Of a stretch of DNA of 64,000 nt, positions 1-8,024 are shown one piece after another. The position numbers were made by a program, and so were the translations under genes. Positions within the stretch are counted from its first letter, which is position 1. The number at the start of each line of letters is the position of its first letter. Under the pieces are notes generated by a model. That model was not told where the DNA came from. It searched no databases and worked only from the letters and a program-made list of their open reading frames with translations. This DNA is from Aquimarina aggregata (GTDB lineage: Bacteria; Bacteroidota; Bacteroidia; Flavobacteriales; Flavobacteriaceae): the NCBI RefSeq assembly GCF_001632745.1, contig NZ_LQRT01000046.1, positions 310,001 through 374,000 of the forward strand. Reading direction: 5' to 3'.

Positions 1-4
1 AATA

Positions 5-41
5 AAAACCAAGAGGAAAAACAGCACCTCTTGGTTTTTTT
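5..41. terminator. bidirectional intrinsic terminator
   Basis: Arms AAAACCAAGAGG and CCTCTTGGTTTT form a perfect 12-bp stem around a 10-nt loop, with T-runs on both strands. It ends the propeller gene to its right and presumably a gene to the left of the window. Confidence 0.85.
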
Positions 42-79
42 GGAAAAATAATTGTTTGCGTAATTCTAACAATTCATTT

Positions 80-1462
80 TTATATAGCGACGATACCTTG
101 AGTATTGGTATCTGGGAGATTCCCTGATTCTTCTCCAATAAACTCTAAACTTTGTCCATTAACTCTGTAGATTCCTATAGTTCCATCTAATCCAAATAAT
201 TGGTATAGAAACTGTCCGTCGTCAGAAATCCACATGTCGATCCATCCATCGGTTCTTGCAAAAGCATCCGGTCCGTTATCTGCTCCACCTGTTCCTGTTC
301 CAACAGCAGCAGTTTGATCGATTAACTCTACTACTCCATTATCAAAACTGTATGATGCTAGACCTGCTTCGATTGCATTCGACACAAAAAATGTATTGCC
401 ATCTGAAGTAAAATCTAACCAACAAGCGGTTCTTCCTGTATTACCTTCTCCGGATCTTACATCTAAAGTGATTGGTGATAAGCTACCATCTCCCTGAATT
501 TGCCATGTAGATACTGATCCATCTTGTAAAGCAGGAAATGCCGGAGGTGTACCATCTGGTTGAAATTCTCTTGCTTCTGTAACTACTACATAGTTATTTC
601 CTACGATTTGAAACCCAATTGCCGAAGGAAGGTTTCTTCCTTCTGTATTGCCTCTTAATGTAGACGTTGCAGCAGCCACTTGGTTTGCTGATAACGTCCC
701 ATCTCCATTTACAGCATAAACTACAATCTCATCTTCACTACCAGAAGCTAATGCTGCTGCTCCAGAATTAATAGAAGCTACCACTAACCAATTCCCATCA
801 GGAGAAAACTGAACTGCAGAAGGTCTGTTTGCTAAATTTCTTGTTGATCCTGCTATTGCAGATAAAGATCCGTCTTCTAATAACCAAAATCCTGTTACTG
901 TTCCTTGTTGTTCTGGTTCGCCACCCGCTAAAAACTCTTGACGAGTAATATTAGATACATATACGATTCCCTTTACTCCATTTGCACTTCTTGCTGAGTA
1001 AGCAATACTATTTGGTCCTACTGCTCCCGTTGCTACAGGATCTCCAGCTTGTTCTAGAGAAAAATCATCCTGAATATTAAAAGAAGTTATGGTGTTACTA
1101 CCTGCGTTTACCGCTAGTAAATTTTTATTATCATCTGTTTTCGTAAGCGCATATGCCGAAATAAGTGGATCTAATCCTTCTCCTCCATCATAATCACCTC
1201 CATTTCCACCAGTAAACACAGGCCCTATTGGGGTTAAAGTTCCATCTGCATTTCTACCGTAAGAAATAATTGTATTAGGCCCTTGTATATTTGTTCCTGC
1301 AACCTGTCCATCACCATTTGTCATAGCATATACTGCTCCAACAAAATCATCATTGTCTCCACCACCATCGCCCCCTCCTCCTGGGAAATCATCATCTTTA
1401 CAAGAAGTATATGTGAATGCTACTGCCAAAAGTGTAAACAGACTTAGTCTTAAATTTTTCAT
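80..1462 (-). CDS. lactonase-like beta-propeller lipoprotein
   Basis: The 460-residue protein starts with a lipoprotein signal (hydrophobic stretch, then TSC at about residue 21), followed by a Gly/Asp-rich linker (CKDDDFPGGGGDGGGDNDD). The remainder is built of repeated blade-like units such as FSPDGNWLVVASIN and DFTSDGNTFFVSNAI. These fit the seven-bladed lactonase / 3-carboxymuconate-cyclase-like propeller family (Pfam Lactonase). It is probably anchored at the outer membrane. No catalytic residues can be assigned with certainty, so the substrate is unknown and a pure binding role is possible. It is a single-gene unit ended by the hairpin just beyond its stop. Confidence 0.75.
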   Translation of the reverse strand: MKNLRLSLFTLLAVAFTYTSCKDDDFPGGGGDGGGDNDDFVGAVYAMTNGDGQVAGTNIQGPNTIISYGRNADGTLTPIGPVFTGGNGGDYDGGEGLDPLISAYALTKTDDNKNLLAVNAGSNTITSFNIQDDFSLEQAGDPVATGAVGPNSIAYSARSANGVKGIVYVSNITRQEFLAGGEPEQQGTVTGFWLLEDGSLSAIAGSTRNLANRPSAVQFSPDGNWLVVASINSGAAALASGSEDEIVVYAVNGDGTLSANQVAAATSTLRGNTEGRNLPSAIGFQIVGNNYVVVTEAREFQPDGTPPAFPALQDGSVSTWQIQGDGSLSPITLDVRSGEGNTGRTACWLDFTSDGNTFFVSNAIEAGLASYSFDNGVVELIDQTAAVGTGTGGADNGPDAFARTDGWIDMWISDDGQFLYQLFGLDGTIGIYRVNGQSLEFIGEESGNLPDTNTQGIVAI

Positions 1463-1893
1463 TTTCTTTTTTTTTGAGTTTTACGTTACTGTTTAGAATA
1501 CCCAATAAGTTAATTTGTATACCATTTCTAAATGTTTTCTAAAGAAAACGTTCAAAACTTATAAAGTACTTTACACATTTCTAATTTGGCCAAATAAGAT
1601 ATGAAGATCAAGAATGTGTGAATTTTACTATTTAGTTTTCTTGACTAAAAGTTGGTACGTAAGTGAAAGAACAACTTACAACAAAAAAAATGTTATATAA
1701 ATTTTAAGAAAGAATAATAAAGAACAAAAAACATAGCTAAACTATTAATTACTAAATATTTAACCCAAACAACAAAGTTCTAAAGAAATCATAATTCATC
1801 ACAAAATTTGTGATAATATTAACATTTCTATAACTAAACTGTAACAGTAATTATGTATTGCAAATGTTAGCTGTCTAACAAAAAAACAGTGGA
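1463..1893. other. 431-bp intergenic region, AT-rich
   Basis: It holds the 5' region of the propeller gene and, at its left end, the terminator of the acyltransferase gene. A small stem (GTTAG CTGT CTAAC, 1866-1879) lies beside that terminator. I see no gene, tRNA or clear -7 box here. Confidence 0.6.
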
Positions 1894-1909
1894 TTAGTAT
1901 TCCCACTGT
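1880..1909 (-). terminator. terminator overlapping the acyltransferase stop codon
   Basis: On the minus strand ACAGTGG ... CCACTGT (1909-1903 and 1892-1886) is followed by TTTTTT. The upstream arm lies inside the last codons of the gene, so the stop codon sits in the loop. Confidence 0.75.
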
Positions 1910-2697
1910 CTCTTTTTGTTTAGTTCTTCTTCAGCTTCTAATTCTTCTTGAGGAATTACTTTTAGGAAAGATGAATGTTGTTCGATTGCAAATTCTAATT
2001 TATTAACGATATCATCAATAGAATCATTTTCGTAATCAATATCTAAAGGTTCTTTGATCACCATTGATTGTAATATTCCACGTTTTTTTATTCGAATACC
2101 TTTTTTATCAAAAGATCTTCTAAAACCATCTATCACAATAGGAATTACAACTGGTTTATATTTTCTTATAATATGTGCCGTTCCTTTTCTAATAGGTTTA
2201 AAAGGCTTTGTAGTACCTTGAGGAAAAGTAATAACCCAACCGTCTTCTAAAGCTCTTGAAATATTGGTAATATCACTCATTTTTACTTGGCGGTTGATTT
2301 CTTTTCCTTTCTCTCTCCAAGTACGTTCTACAGTAATTGCACCTGCATAAGCCAAAATTCTTGCTAAAAGCCCTGCCTGCATAGTTTCTTTTGCAGCTAC
2401 ATAATACAAGTTCATTTTAGGCTGCCATAAATATCCCACGTTTTTAATAGAATCTGTACGACCGCTTAAACTAGCATTAAAAACATGAAACATAGCTACT
2501 ACATCTGCAAAATAAGTTTGATGATTCGACACAAATAATACTCCACGCTCAGGAAGATCTTTAATAATTTCACTTCCTTCTATCTGAAGCTCATTAAAAC
2601 CACGATAACGCCTATGCGTCATAGTTCCCATAATTCGGATGAGCCATTTTTTTAAAAATAATATATGTCCAAAAGGATTTCTCTTAAACAATCCCAT
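1894..2697 (-). CDS. 1-acylglycerol-3-phosphate acyltransferase family protein (PlsC-like)
   Basis: The 267-residue protein has the acyltransferase motif I variant NHQTYFADV and the glycerophosphate-binding motif FPQGTTKPFKP in the order expected of the PlsC/LPLAT family. The family acylates lysophosphatidate, or related lyso-lipids, at the inner membrane. Motif I normally reads H-x4-D; here five residues separate His and Asp, which I recall as a Bacteroidota subgroup feature but cannot check. A basic N-terminus with FGHILFLKKWLIRIM may associate with the membrane. It stands alone, with a 15-bp palindrome 52 bp upstream and a terminator across its stop codon. Confidence 0.85.
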   Translation of the reverse strand: MGLFKRNPFGHILFLKKWLIRIMGTMTHRRYRGFNELQIEGSEIIKDLPERGVLFVSNHQTYFADVVAMFHVFNASLSGRTDSIKNVGYLWQPKMNLYYVAAKETMQAGLLARILAYAGAITVERTWREKGKEINRQVKMSDITNISRALEDGWVITFPQGTTKPFKPIRKGTAHIIRKYKPVVIPIVIDGFRRSFDKKGIRIKKRGILQSMVIKEPLDIDYENDSIDDIVNKLEFAIEQHSSFLKVIPQEELEAEEELNKKRQWEY

Positions 2698-2748
2698 AAA
2701 TAAATTTAATTTGTCACTTATATATACAAAACAAGTAAACTTAATGCT

Positions 2749-2763
2749 TGCACAATTTGTGCA
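2749..2763. promoter_or_regulatory. 15-bp palindrome upstream of the acyltransferase
   Basis: TGCACAATTTGTGCA is a perfect inverted repeat (7-bp arms, 1-bp centre) 52 bp before the start of the PlsC-like gene. Its size suits a dimeric repressor. The binding protein is unknown. Confidence 0.35.
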
Positions 2764-2944
2764 TAGTTAAGGTTTTTAATAAAAAAACATTCGTGTTTTT
2801 AAATCTTTTTTTTAAAACCGAATCTCTAGACAACCTGTAACAACCTGAATAATAAATATTTTAGCATTCATTTTTAACATCCAAGAAAATTCTTGTGGGA
2901 TGTGAAGAAGGTTTTAAACGAACTAATATAGTAAAGATACAAAA

Positions 2945-3589
2945 TCATTGCACTATGGTCGTATTCAAAAACACTTTAAGTTCACTTAACATCATTGCTG
3001 TTGCACCCCAAACGACATAATTATTTAGCGTAAAAGATGGTACTTCGATGTTCTTTGCATAGGATGTGGTAAGAATTTGTGATGTTACATTATCATCATT
3101 TAGTAAATCTGTCAATTTTACTTCTATCACATCTGCCACTTCTTCTTTTTGTAATATAAAATTTGGTCTCTGCTCTACAACACCTATGAATGGAAATACC
3201 CAAAAATTAGAAGGAGGTATATATACTTTGGTTAACGCCTTTAAAACGTCTACATCATTTCTAGGAATGCCTATCTCCTCTTCTGTTTCTCTTAAAGCAG
3301 TCTCTGTATAATTTAAATCAAAAGGTTCTACTTTTCCTCCTGGTAAGGCTATTTGTCCTGAATGGACTCCTTCATATTTAGGTCTTAAAATTAAGGCTAT
3401 ATATGTTTCTGTTTCTTTTGGATAAAAAAGCATCATTACTGCTGCTTTCCTAGGGTTTCTTTCTTCTATATTAAAATTATTTAACTCCTTCATACGTAAC
3501 TCTGGCGCCATAATAAAATGAGAAGATTCTCCCGGTACTGACATTTTCTTTATTTTTGGAATTAATTTTTTAAATGTTTCAAATGTCAT
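2945..3589 (-). CDS. Nudix hydrolase, probable CoA pyrophosphatase (NudL-like)
   Basis: The 214-residue protein carries the Nudix box (start at GGKVEP, core RETEEEIGI) preceded by the CoA-type signature LILRPKYEGVHSGQIALPGG. Together these mark the NudL/UPF0035 group, which cleaves CoA and CoA derivatives to 4'-phosphopantetheine and 3',5'-ADP in the cytoplasm. The listed start overlaps the divergent cyclophilin gene by 16 bp. An in-frame ATG at 3544 (Met16) would leave a 29-bp gap, removes no family motif, and may be the true start. The nucleotide specificity rests on the family signature. Confidence 0.85.
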   Translation of the reverse strand: MTFETFKKLIPKIKKMSVPGESSHFIMAPELRMKELNNFNIEERNPRKAAVMMLFYPKETETYIALILRPKYEGVHSGQIALPGGKVEPFDLNYTETALRETEEEIGIPRNDVDVLKALTKVYIPPSNFWVFPFIGVVEQRPNFILQKEEVADVIEVKLTDLLNDDNVTSQILTTSYAKNIEVPSFTLNNYVVWGATAMMLSELKVFLNTTIVQ

Positions 3590-4332
3590 TTACTCGATCT
3601 ATTTTTTTATTAGCAATCTGTCTTCTGGTATTCTCTAATTGTGAAGATACACAATCTAAAAAAAATAAACAGGAAACAAAAAAAAATGAAACTAATGAAT
3701 CTAAAGGCGCTACTCCTAAAAAACAACATCAAGAAAAGGGAAAGAGTTCTGATAATCAAATAGCAGAATCAGAAAAAGAACCGTTTAGACTTACTAATAA
3801 AAATCTAAAAGAATTTATGATTAACTATGGAAAAGAGAATCCTGAAACCATGGTTAGAATCAAAACTAAATATGGAGATATTGACATCCAACTTTATAAC
3901 AAAACTCCTATTCATAGGGCTAATTTTATTTATCTAGTAAAAGAGAAATACTTTGATGAAACTTTTTTTTACCGGGTAGCAAAAGGATTTGTTATCCAAG
4001 GTGGTAATAGTGATCGACAGCAAATGGCCAATAAACGATTTGAAATTGGAGATTACACTATACCTCAAGAGCCTGTTAAAGGGTTAACTCATAACCGTGG
4101 GGCAGTAGCTTTATCAAAACAATGGGTAGATAACCCTTCTAACCGTTCCACTCCTTTCGAATTTTTTATTGTTATTGCAAAAAAAGGAGCGCATCATCTT
4201 GATGGAGAGCACACTATTTTTGGAAAAGTTATAAAAGGAATGAATGTAGCTGATAAAATATCTAATGTTCCTGTAGATGGTAGTGAGTGGCCCAAACAAA
4301 ACATATTTATAAAAGCTGAAATTTTAAAATAA
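3574..4332 (+). CDS. cyclophilin-type peptidyl-prolyl isomerase lipoprotein
   Basis: The 252-residue protein has a lipoprotein signal (FLLAICLLVFSNC), a long Lys/Glu/Gln-rich linker to about residue 85, then a cyclophilin domain with FFYRVAKGFVIQGG, an LSKQ...NPSNRSTPFEFFIV segment and HTIFGKVIKGMNVADKI. It should catalyse proline cis/trans isomerisation during folding of exported proteins at the periplasmic face. The start could be ATG 3574 or ATG 3583. Either way the gene begins inside or against the divergent Nudix gene, so each promoter must lie within the other gene's coding sequence. Confidence 0.88.
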   Translation: MFQMSFTRSIFLLAICLLVFSNCEDTQSKKNKQETKKNETNESKGATPKKQHQEKGKSSDNQIAESEKEPFRLTNKNLKEFMINYGKENPETMVRIKTKYGDIDIQLYNKTPIHRANFIYLVKEKYFDETFFYRVAKGFVIQGGNSDRQQMANKRFEIGDYTIPQEPVKGLTHNRGAVALSKQWVDNPSNRSTPFEFFIVIAKKGAHHLDGEHTIFGKVIKGMNVADKISNVPVDGSEWPKQNIFIKAEILK

Positions 4333-4363
4333 TTAAGATATTTAGAACTATTAAAAAAAGAAA

Positions 4364-4383
4364 AAGCGGACCGAAGTCCGCTT
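4364..4383 (-). terminator. terminator of the lanthipeptide precursor
   Basis: AAGCGGAC CGAA GTCCGCTT is a perfect 8-bp stem with a tetraloop. The T-run (TTTTTCTTTTTTT) follows only on the minus strand, so it serves the small gene at 4391-4552, starting 8 bp after its stop. Confidence 0.8.
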
Positions 4384-4390
4384 ATACTAT

Positions 4391-4552
4391 TTAACATGGA
4401 GAAGCTATAGTTTCGCATTGGCATGTATTTCTTGTTCCTACATACCATTTTACTCTATCCTTATACGGTCCCATAGGATGCGCTAAACCTCCTTTTAACT
4501 TTGCAATTGCTGTTTTGTTTAATACTAAGTTTTTAAAATTCTTTTTCTTCAT
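4391..4552 (-). CDS. class I lanthipeptide-type precursor peptide (RiPP)
   Basis: The 53-residue peptide begins MKKKNFKNLVLNKTAIAKLK, then GG at residues 21-22. The FKNL-x-LNK-x2-I-x2-L-x-GG pattern matches the leader of Bacteroidota class I lanthipeptide precursors. The 31-residue core has three Cys (44, 46, 53), three Thr and one Ser, including TCQC and a terminal SPC, so Ser/Thr-Cys thioether rings are possible. The gene has its own terminator eight bases beyond the stop, which supports real transcription. No LanB, LanC or transporter gene lies in the window, so modification enzymes would have to act from elsewhere. The exact class is an inference from the leader. Confidence 0.7.
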   Translation of the reverse strand: MKKKNFKNLVLNKTAIAKLKGGLAHPMGPYKDRVKWYVGTRNTCQCETIASPC

Positions 4553-4630
4553 GATATAAAAATTTATGATTTATACCCTTATATCAATCAAAAGAAAAAT
4601 TGTTACCCAAAAATTACAATAAAATCAATT

Positions 4631-4653
4631 TACTGTATGTATTGTCTACAGTA
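4631..4653 (-). terminator. weak hairpin after the RDD gene
   Basis: TACTGTA (4631-4637) and TACAGTA (4647-4653) pair over a 9-nt loop, 6 bp beyond the stop of the RDD gene. The following tract (AATTGATTTTATTG) is only moderately T-rich. Confidence 0.4.
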
Positions 4654-4658
4654 GTATC

Positions 4659-5384
4659 TTAAATCTTTTGCGTGTAGTAATTAAAATCTTTTAAAACAAC
4701 ATCTAAAAATTGTTTATCATATAGCTCTGATTTTACATCAAGAACTTCTTCTACTTTATTTCGCAATTCGGTCATCGTTCTAAAGTCGTTAGACTTTACG
4801 GCAATGCGATATGTTTCTTTAATAAGGCGAACATCCTTATCCGATAATTTAGTTACATTCAAAAATTTAGGCTGGTATTCTTCTTCTACATCTTCCAAAA
4901 TAGTATGTGAAATCTTAACTTTTTGCTTTGTACTAATAACAACCGTACCTGCTGCTGCATCCCCTACTCGTTGATGCTTGTTAGAAAACAAAATACTTAA
5001 AACTCCTATAGATGCAAAAAACATCCAAATATCAACTAATCTCAACATCCACCTTATCATATAATTACTCCAATGCGCTGGTAATCCATCAACCCGAACC
5101 ACTCTTGTTTTAACAATCATTTTACCTACTGTTCTACCATTAAAAATAATATGCATATACAATGAATAAAAGGATATTGGCAGAAATAATAATGATTGTA
5201 TACCAAAGACTGTCCAATTATCACTAAATGCCATACCCAGTAAGCTAGTTGCAAATTCTACAATTAACAAATACAACCATAATATTGCTGCATCTATTAA
5301 AAATGAAAGCATTCTTTCTCCTATACCTACAGTTTTGTATGCTAGGTTTACATTTTGAGTAGTATTGATCGCTAAATTTGCCAT
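4659..5384 (-). CDS. RDD family membrane protein
   Basis: The 241-residue protein contains an RDD domain: the first membrane helix follows AYKTVGIGERMLSFLIDAAIL, two more helices follow, and FNGRTVGKMIVKTRVV marks the conserved loop. A cytoplasmic C-terminal tail of about 90 charged residues ends the protein. RDD proteins are proposed transporters or envelope proteins without a general assigned function. It is divergent from the SpoIIM-like gene with 40 bp between the starts and belongs with the MoxR/DUF58 cluster to its right, a combination common in Bacteroidota. Confidence 0.85.
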   Translation of the reverse strand: MANLAINTTQNVNLAYKTVGIGERMLSFLIDAAILWLYLLIVEFATSLLGMAFSDNWTVFGIQSLLFLPISFYSLYMHIIFNGRTVGKMIVKTRVVRVDGLPAHWSNYMIRWMLRLVDIWMFFASIGVLSILFSNKHQRVGDAAAGTVVISTKQKVKISHTILEDVEEEYQPKFLNVTKLSDKDVRLIKETYRIAVKSNDFRTMTELRNKVEEVLDVKSELYDKQFLDVVLKDFNYYTQKI

Positions 5385-5424
5385 TTACAAGTAAGTGATT
5401 ATCTTTATCCCTAAAATTCGATAG

Positions 5425-6408
5425 ATGCGGGAAGCAGCTTTTGTGAAGCAAAATAAGGAAAAATGGGTAGCTTTTGAAAAAGCTATAACAGAAAATTTAA
5501 AGATTAGTCCAGATCATCTTGCTGATTATTACATACAGCTAACTAATGATCTATCTTATGCCCAGACCTATTATCCAGATAGTAAGACACTTTTATACCT
5601 TAATTCTTTAGCATCGCAAGCACATCAAAAAATATATCGTAACAAAAAAGAAAACAAGAATAGAGTCGTATCCTTCTGGAAAACTGAATTCCCTTTATTT
5701 TTTTATCAGCATCAAAAAACATTATTCTACACCTTCATTATTTTTGGCGTTGCATGTTGCATAGGCATAATTTCTGCTCTTAATGATGCTTCTTTTTTAC
5801 GATTGATATTAGGTGATGCTTATGTAAATGAAACATTAAGTAATATCGAAAAAGGCGATCCTACAGGAATTTATAAAAGTGGTAGTATGGTAGGATCATT
5901 TTTAGGAATTACTATCAATAATATTAGAGTAGCCTTTCTGGCTTATGCCTTTGGTGTTATAACTTCTATCGGAACTGCATATATACTTTTTAGTAACGGA
6001 ATAATGCTAGGAGCCTTTATGACTTTTTTCTATAACGAAGGACTACTTTTTGAAGCTTCTAAATCTGTTTGGCTTCATGGAACAATAGAAATCTCGGTAA
6101 TTGTAATAGCAGGTTGTGCTGGACTTGTAATGGGTAATAGTATTCTGTTTCCGAAGACATTCTCTAGAAGAGTTTCTTTTATGAAAGGTGCTAAAGATGG
6201 GTTAAAAATTGTAGTAAGTACAATACCCTTTTTTATTATTGCAGGATTTATCGAAGGATTTATTACAAGATATTCTAATATGCCCGTATGGCTAGCAATG
6301 TTTATTATTTTTAGCTCATTAGGACTCATTATTTTTTATTACATTATATATCCAATACTTTTAAATAAAGCGAATGAACGACAACTACATAGAATTAAAA
6401 CAGCGTAG
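5425..6408 (+). CDS. SpoIIM family (stage II sporulation protein M-like) membrane protein
   Basis: The 327-residue protein has a soluble N-terminal part (about residues 1-95) followed by five or six membrane helices. Segments such as NNIRVAFLAYAFGVITSIGTA and LHGTIEISVIVIAGCAGL are typical of the SpoIIM/DUF95 family. These organisms do not sporulate; in this phylum the gene regularly sits with RDD, MoxR and DUF58 genes, and its function is unknown. Its 3' end overlaps the next gene by 35 bp, indicating one operon (5425-11534). Confidence 0.83.
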   Translation: MREAAFVKQNKEKWVAFEKAITENLKISPDHLADYYIQLTNDLSYAQTYYPDSKTLLYLNSLASQAHQKIYRNKKENKNRVVSFWKTEFPLFFYQHQKTLFYTFIIFGVACCIGIISALNDASFLRLILGDAYVNETLSNIEKGDPTGIYKSGSMVGSFLGITINNIRVAFLAYAFGVITSIGTAYILFSNGIMLGAFMTFFYNEGLLFEASKSVWLHGTIEISVIVIAGCAGLVMGNSILFPKTFSRRVSFMKGAKDGLKIVVSTIPFFIIAGFIEGFITRYSNMPVWLAMFIIFSSLGLIIFYYIIYPILLNKANERQLHRIKTA

Positions 6409-7297
6409 AGATCTTGGAGAAATTATTTCTACCTATTTTGATTTTCTTAAGCAAAATATAAAAAGCTTTACAAATGTATTTATAGCCTACAATGGCATAT
6501 TTATTTTCTTACTATTAGGCGCAAGTTATCTCATGGTAACAGGTTTTATTGGTGTTTTTAGTAGCGAATCCGGTTTTGGTAATTCAACAGAAACAGAATC
6601 TAATTTGCTTATTGGACTTGGATTTATACTTTTCTTTATGGTTTTTATAGCTGTAGCTGCATTAAATTACAGTCTGGCATCTTCATATATTATAAGTTAT
6701 AATAAAGAAAAAAAAATCATTGATAACAGAAAAGATGTTTGGTCAATAGTGATTAATAATTTAGGGCGAATCATCTTATTTATTCTTTTGCTAATTGTTA
6801 TCTATATCGCATATAGTATTGTCAATTTTATTATCAGTATCATTCCTGTACTTGGATTCTTTGCCAGTGTTGTATTAAGTCTTGGGATATCATCATGGTT
6901 GGGGATATCATTTATGGTGATGCTATCTGAAAATAAAAGCCCAGGAGACGCACTAGGAGAAGGATGGGATTTGGTAAAAGACAATTTTTGGAAATGTATT
7001 GGCAGTAACTTTGTTTTAGGAATTCTTGTCGGAATATTAATTCTGTTAATCCTCACAATCCCAGGTTTTATCGTTGGCATCTATACATATCACATTGTAG
7101 AAAATGGATTTGATTTTGAAAACTCTATTGTTGCTAAAATCATATTTACCTTTGGTCTCTGTGCTTTACTCGTTGTAATGGCCTACTCGCAATCTCTGTC
7201 ACAGCTTGTTAATGGTGTGCTTTACTTCTCTTTACATGAAGAAAAATATAATATTCACACTCGTGAGAAAATAGATCAAATTGGAGCTGGTGAATAA
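6374..7297 (+). CDS. multi-pass membrane protein of the SpoIIM/MoxR cluster
   Basis: The 307-residue protein has about six hydrophobic segments (for example FLLLGASYLMVTGFIGVF, ILFILLLIVIYIAYSIV and LGILVGILILLILTIPGFIV) and no recognisable catalytic motif. It resembles the glycerophosphoryl-diester-phosphodiesterase-type membrane domain or DUF4013-like proteins found at this position, but I cannot fix the family. The start ATG lies inside the SpoIIM gene and the stop lies inside the next gene, so translation is probably coupled throughout the operon. Confidence 0.7.
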   Translation: MNDNYIELKQRRDLGEIISTYFDFLKQNIKSFTNVFIAYNGIFIFLLLGASYLMVTGFIGVFSSESGFGNSTETESNLLIGLGFILFFMVFIAVAALNYSLASSYIISYNKEKKIIDNRKDVWSIVINNLGRIILFILLLIVIYIAYSIVNFIISIIPVLGFFASVVLSLGISSWLGISFMVMLSENKSPGDALGEGWDLVKDNFWKCIGSNFVLGILVGILILLILTIPGFIVGIYTYHIVENGFDFENSIVAKIIFTFGLCALLVVMAYSQSLSQLVNGVLYFSLHEEKYNIHTREKIDQIGAGE

Positions 7298-8024
7298 AAA
7301 ATTATACTACATATTCTGTTTAGTTTGTATAACTCAAATTAGTTATTCATTTCCTGAGACTCAAGATTCGCTTGTTGTTTCAATTGATACTAGTTCATTA
7401 ACTATCGATGATTTTTCTGATCATCTTAAAGAGAAATATAATGGAGATGAATTTAACTATGATACCGTAGAAGGTGAGGCTCAAAACTTTCTAGCCAGAG
7501 CTATCGATTGGTTATTTAATGGTATACGCGATATCTTTGGAATAAATGTAAACCCAGAAGTAGCAAAATTAATTGAAAACATAATCTATTTTTTATTAAT
7601 TGGAGCAGCTATCTATTTTGTAATACGTGTACTTACTGGTAAAGATGCCGTATCATTTTTTAGAAACAAGGATAATATGGTAGCACCAATTAATATTAGT
7701 GAAGAACATATCGAAAATATTGACCTTAACGAGCTTATTGCTAACGCTATTTCAGAAAAAGACTATCGCTTAGCCATACGATACATGTATTTAAAAGCAT
7801 TACAAGATTTATCAATTAATAAAATAATTGATTATCATTTTGAAAAAACGAATACCGATTATTCCAGAGAAATTAGTGATACTACATTAAAAAAGAATTT
7901 TAATAGAGTCTCTTATTTATATGATTATATCTGGTATGGCGAATTTGAACTAGACGAAGAAAGGTATTATAGTGCTAAAAAATCATTTGATCAATTACAA
8001 ACAAAAATGAACAACCTTGGATAA
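7290..8024 (+). CDS. DUF4129 domain protein
   Basis: An N-terminal signal or membrane segment (YYIFCLVCITQISYSF) precedes an extracytoplasmic stretch. A second helix (IIYFLLIGAAIYFVIRVL, about residues 100-117) leads to a cytoplasmic domain with DYRLAIRYMYLKALQDL and DYIWYGEFELDEERYYSAKKSF, the signature of DUF4129. I take GTG 7290 as the start because it gives an 8-bp overlap with the preceding stop, the same geometry as the next junction; a TTG nine bases earlier is the alternative. DUF4129 proteins are usually encoded beside MoxR and DUF58, as here. Confidence 0.75.
   Translation: MNKKLYYIFCLVCITQISYSFPETQDSLVVSIDTSSLTIDDFSDHLKEKYNGDEFNYDTVEGEAQNFLARAIDWLFNGIRDIFGINVNPEVAKLIENIIYFLLIGAAIYFVIRVLTGKDAVSFFRNKDNMVAPINISEEHIENIDLNELIANAISEKDYRLAIRYMYLKALQDLSINKIIDYHFEKTNTDYSREISDTTLKKNFNRVSYLYDYIWYGEFELDEERYYSAKKSFDQLQTKMNNLG

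Noticed and set aside
3066..3311. Plus-strand frame opposite the Nudix gene
   Set aside because: It is antisense to a complete Nudix domain and has no recognisable protein features.
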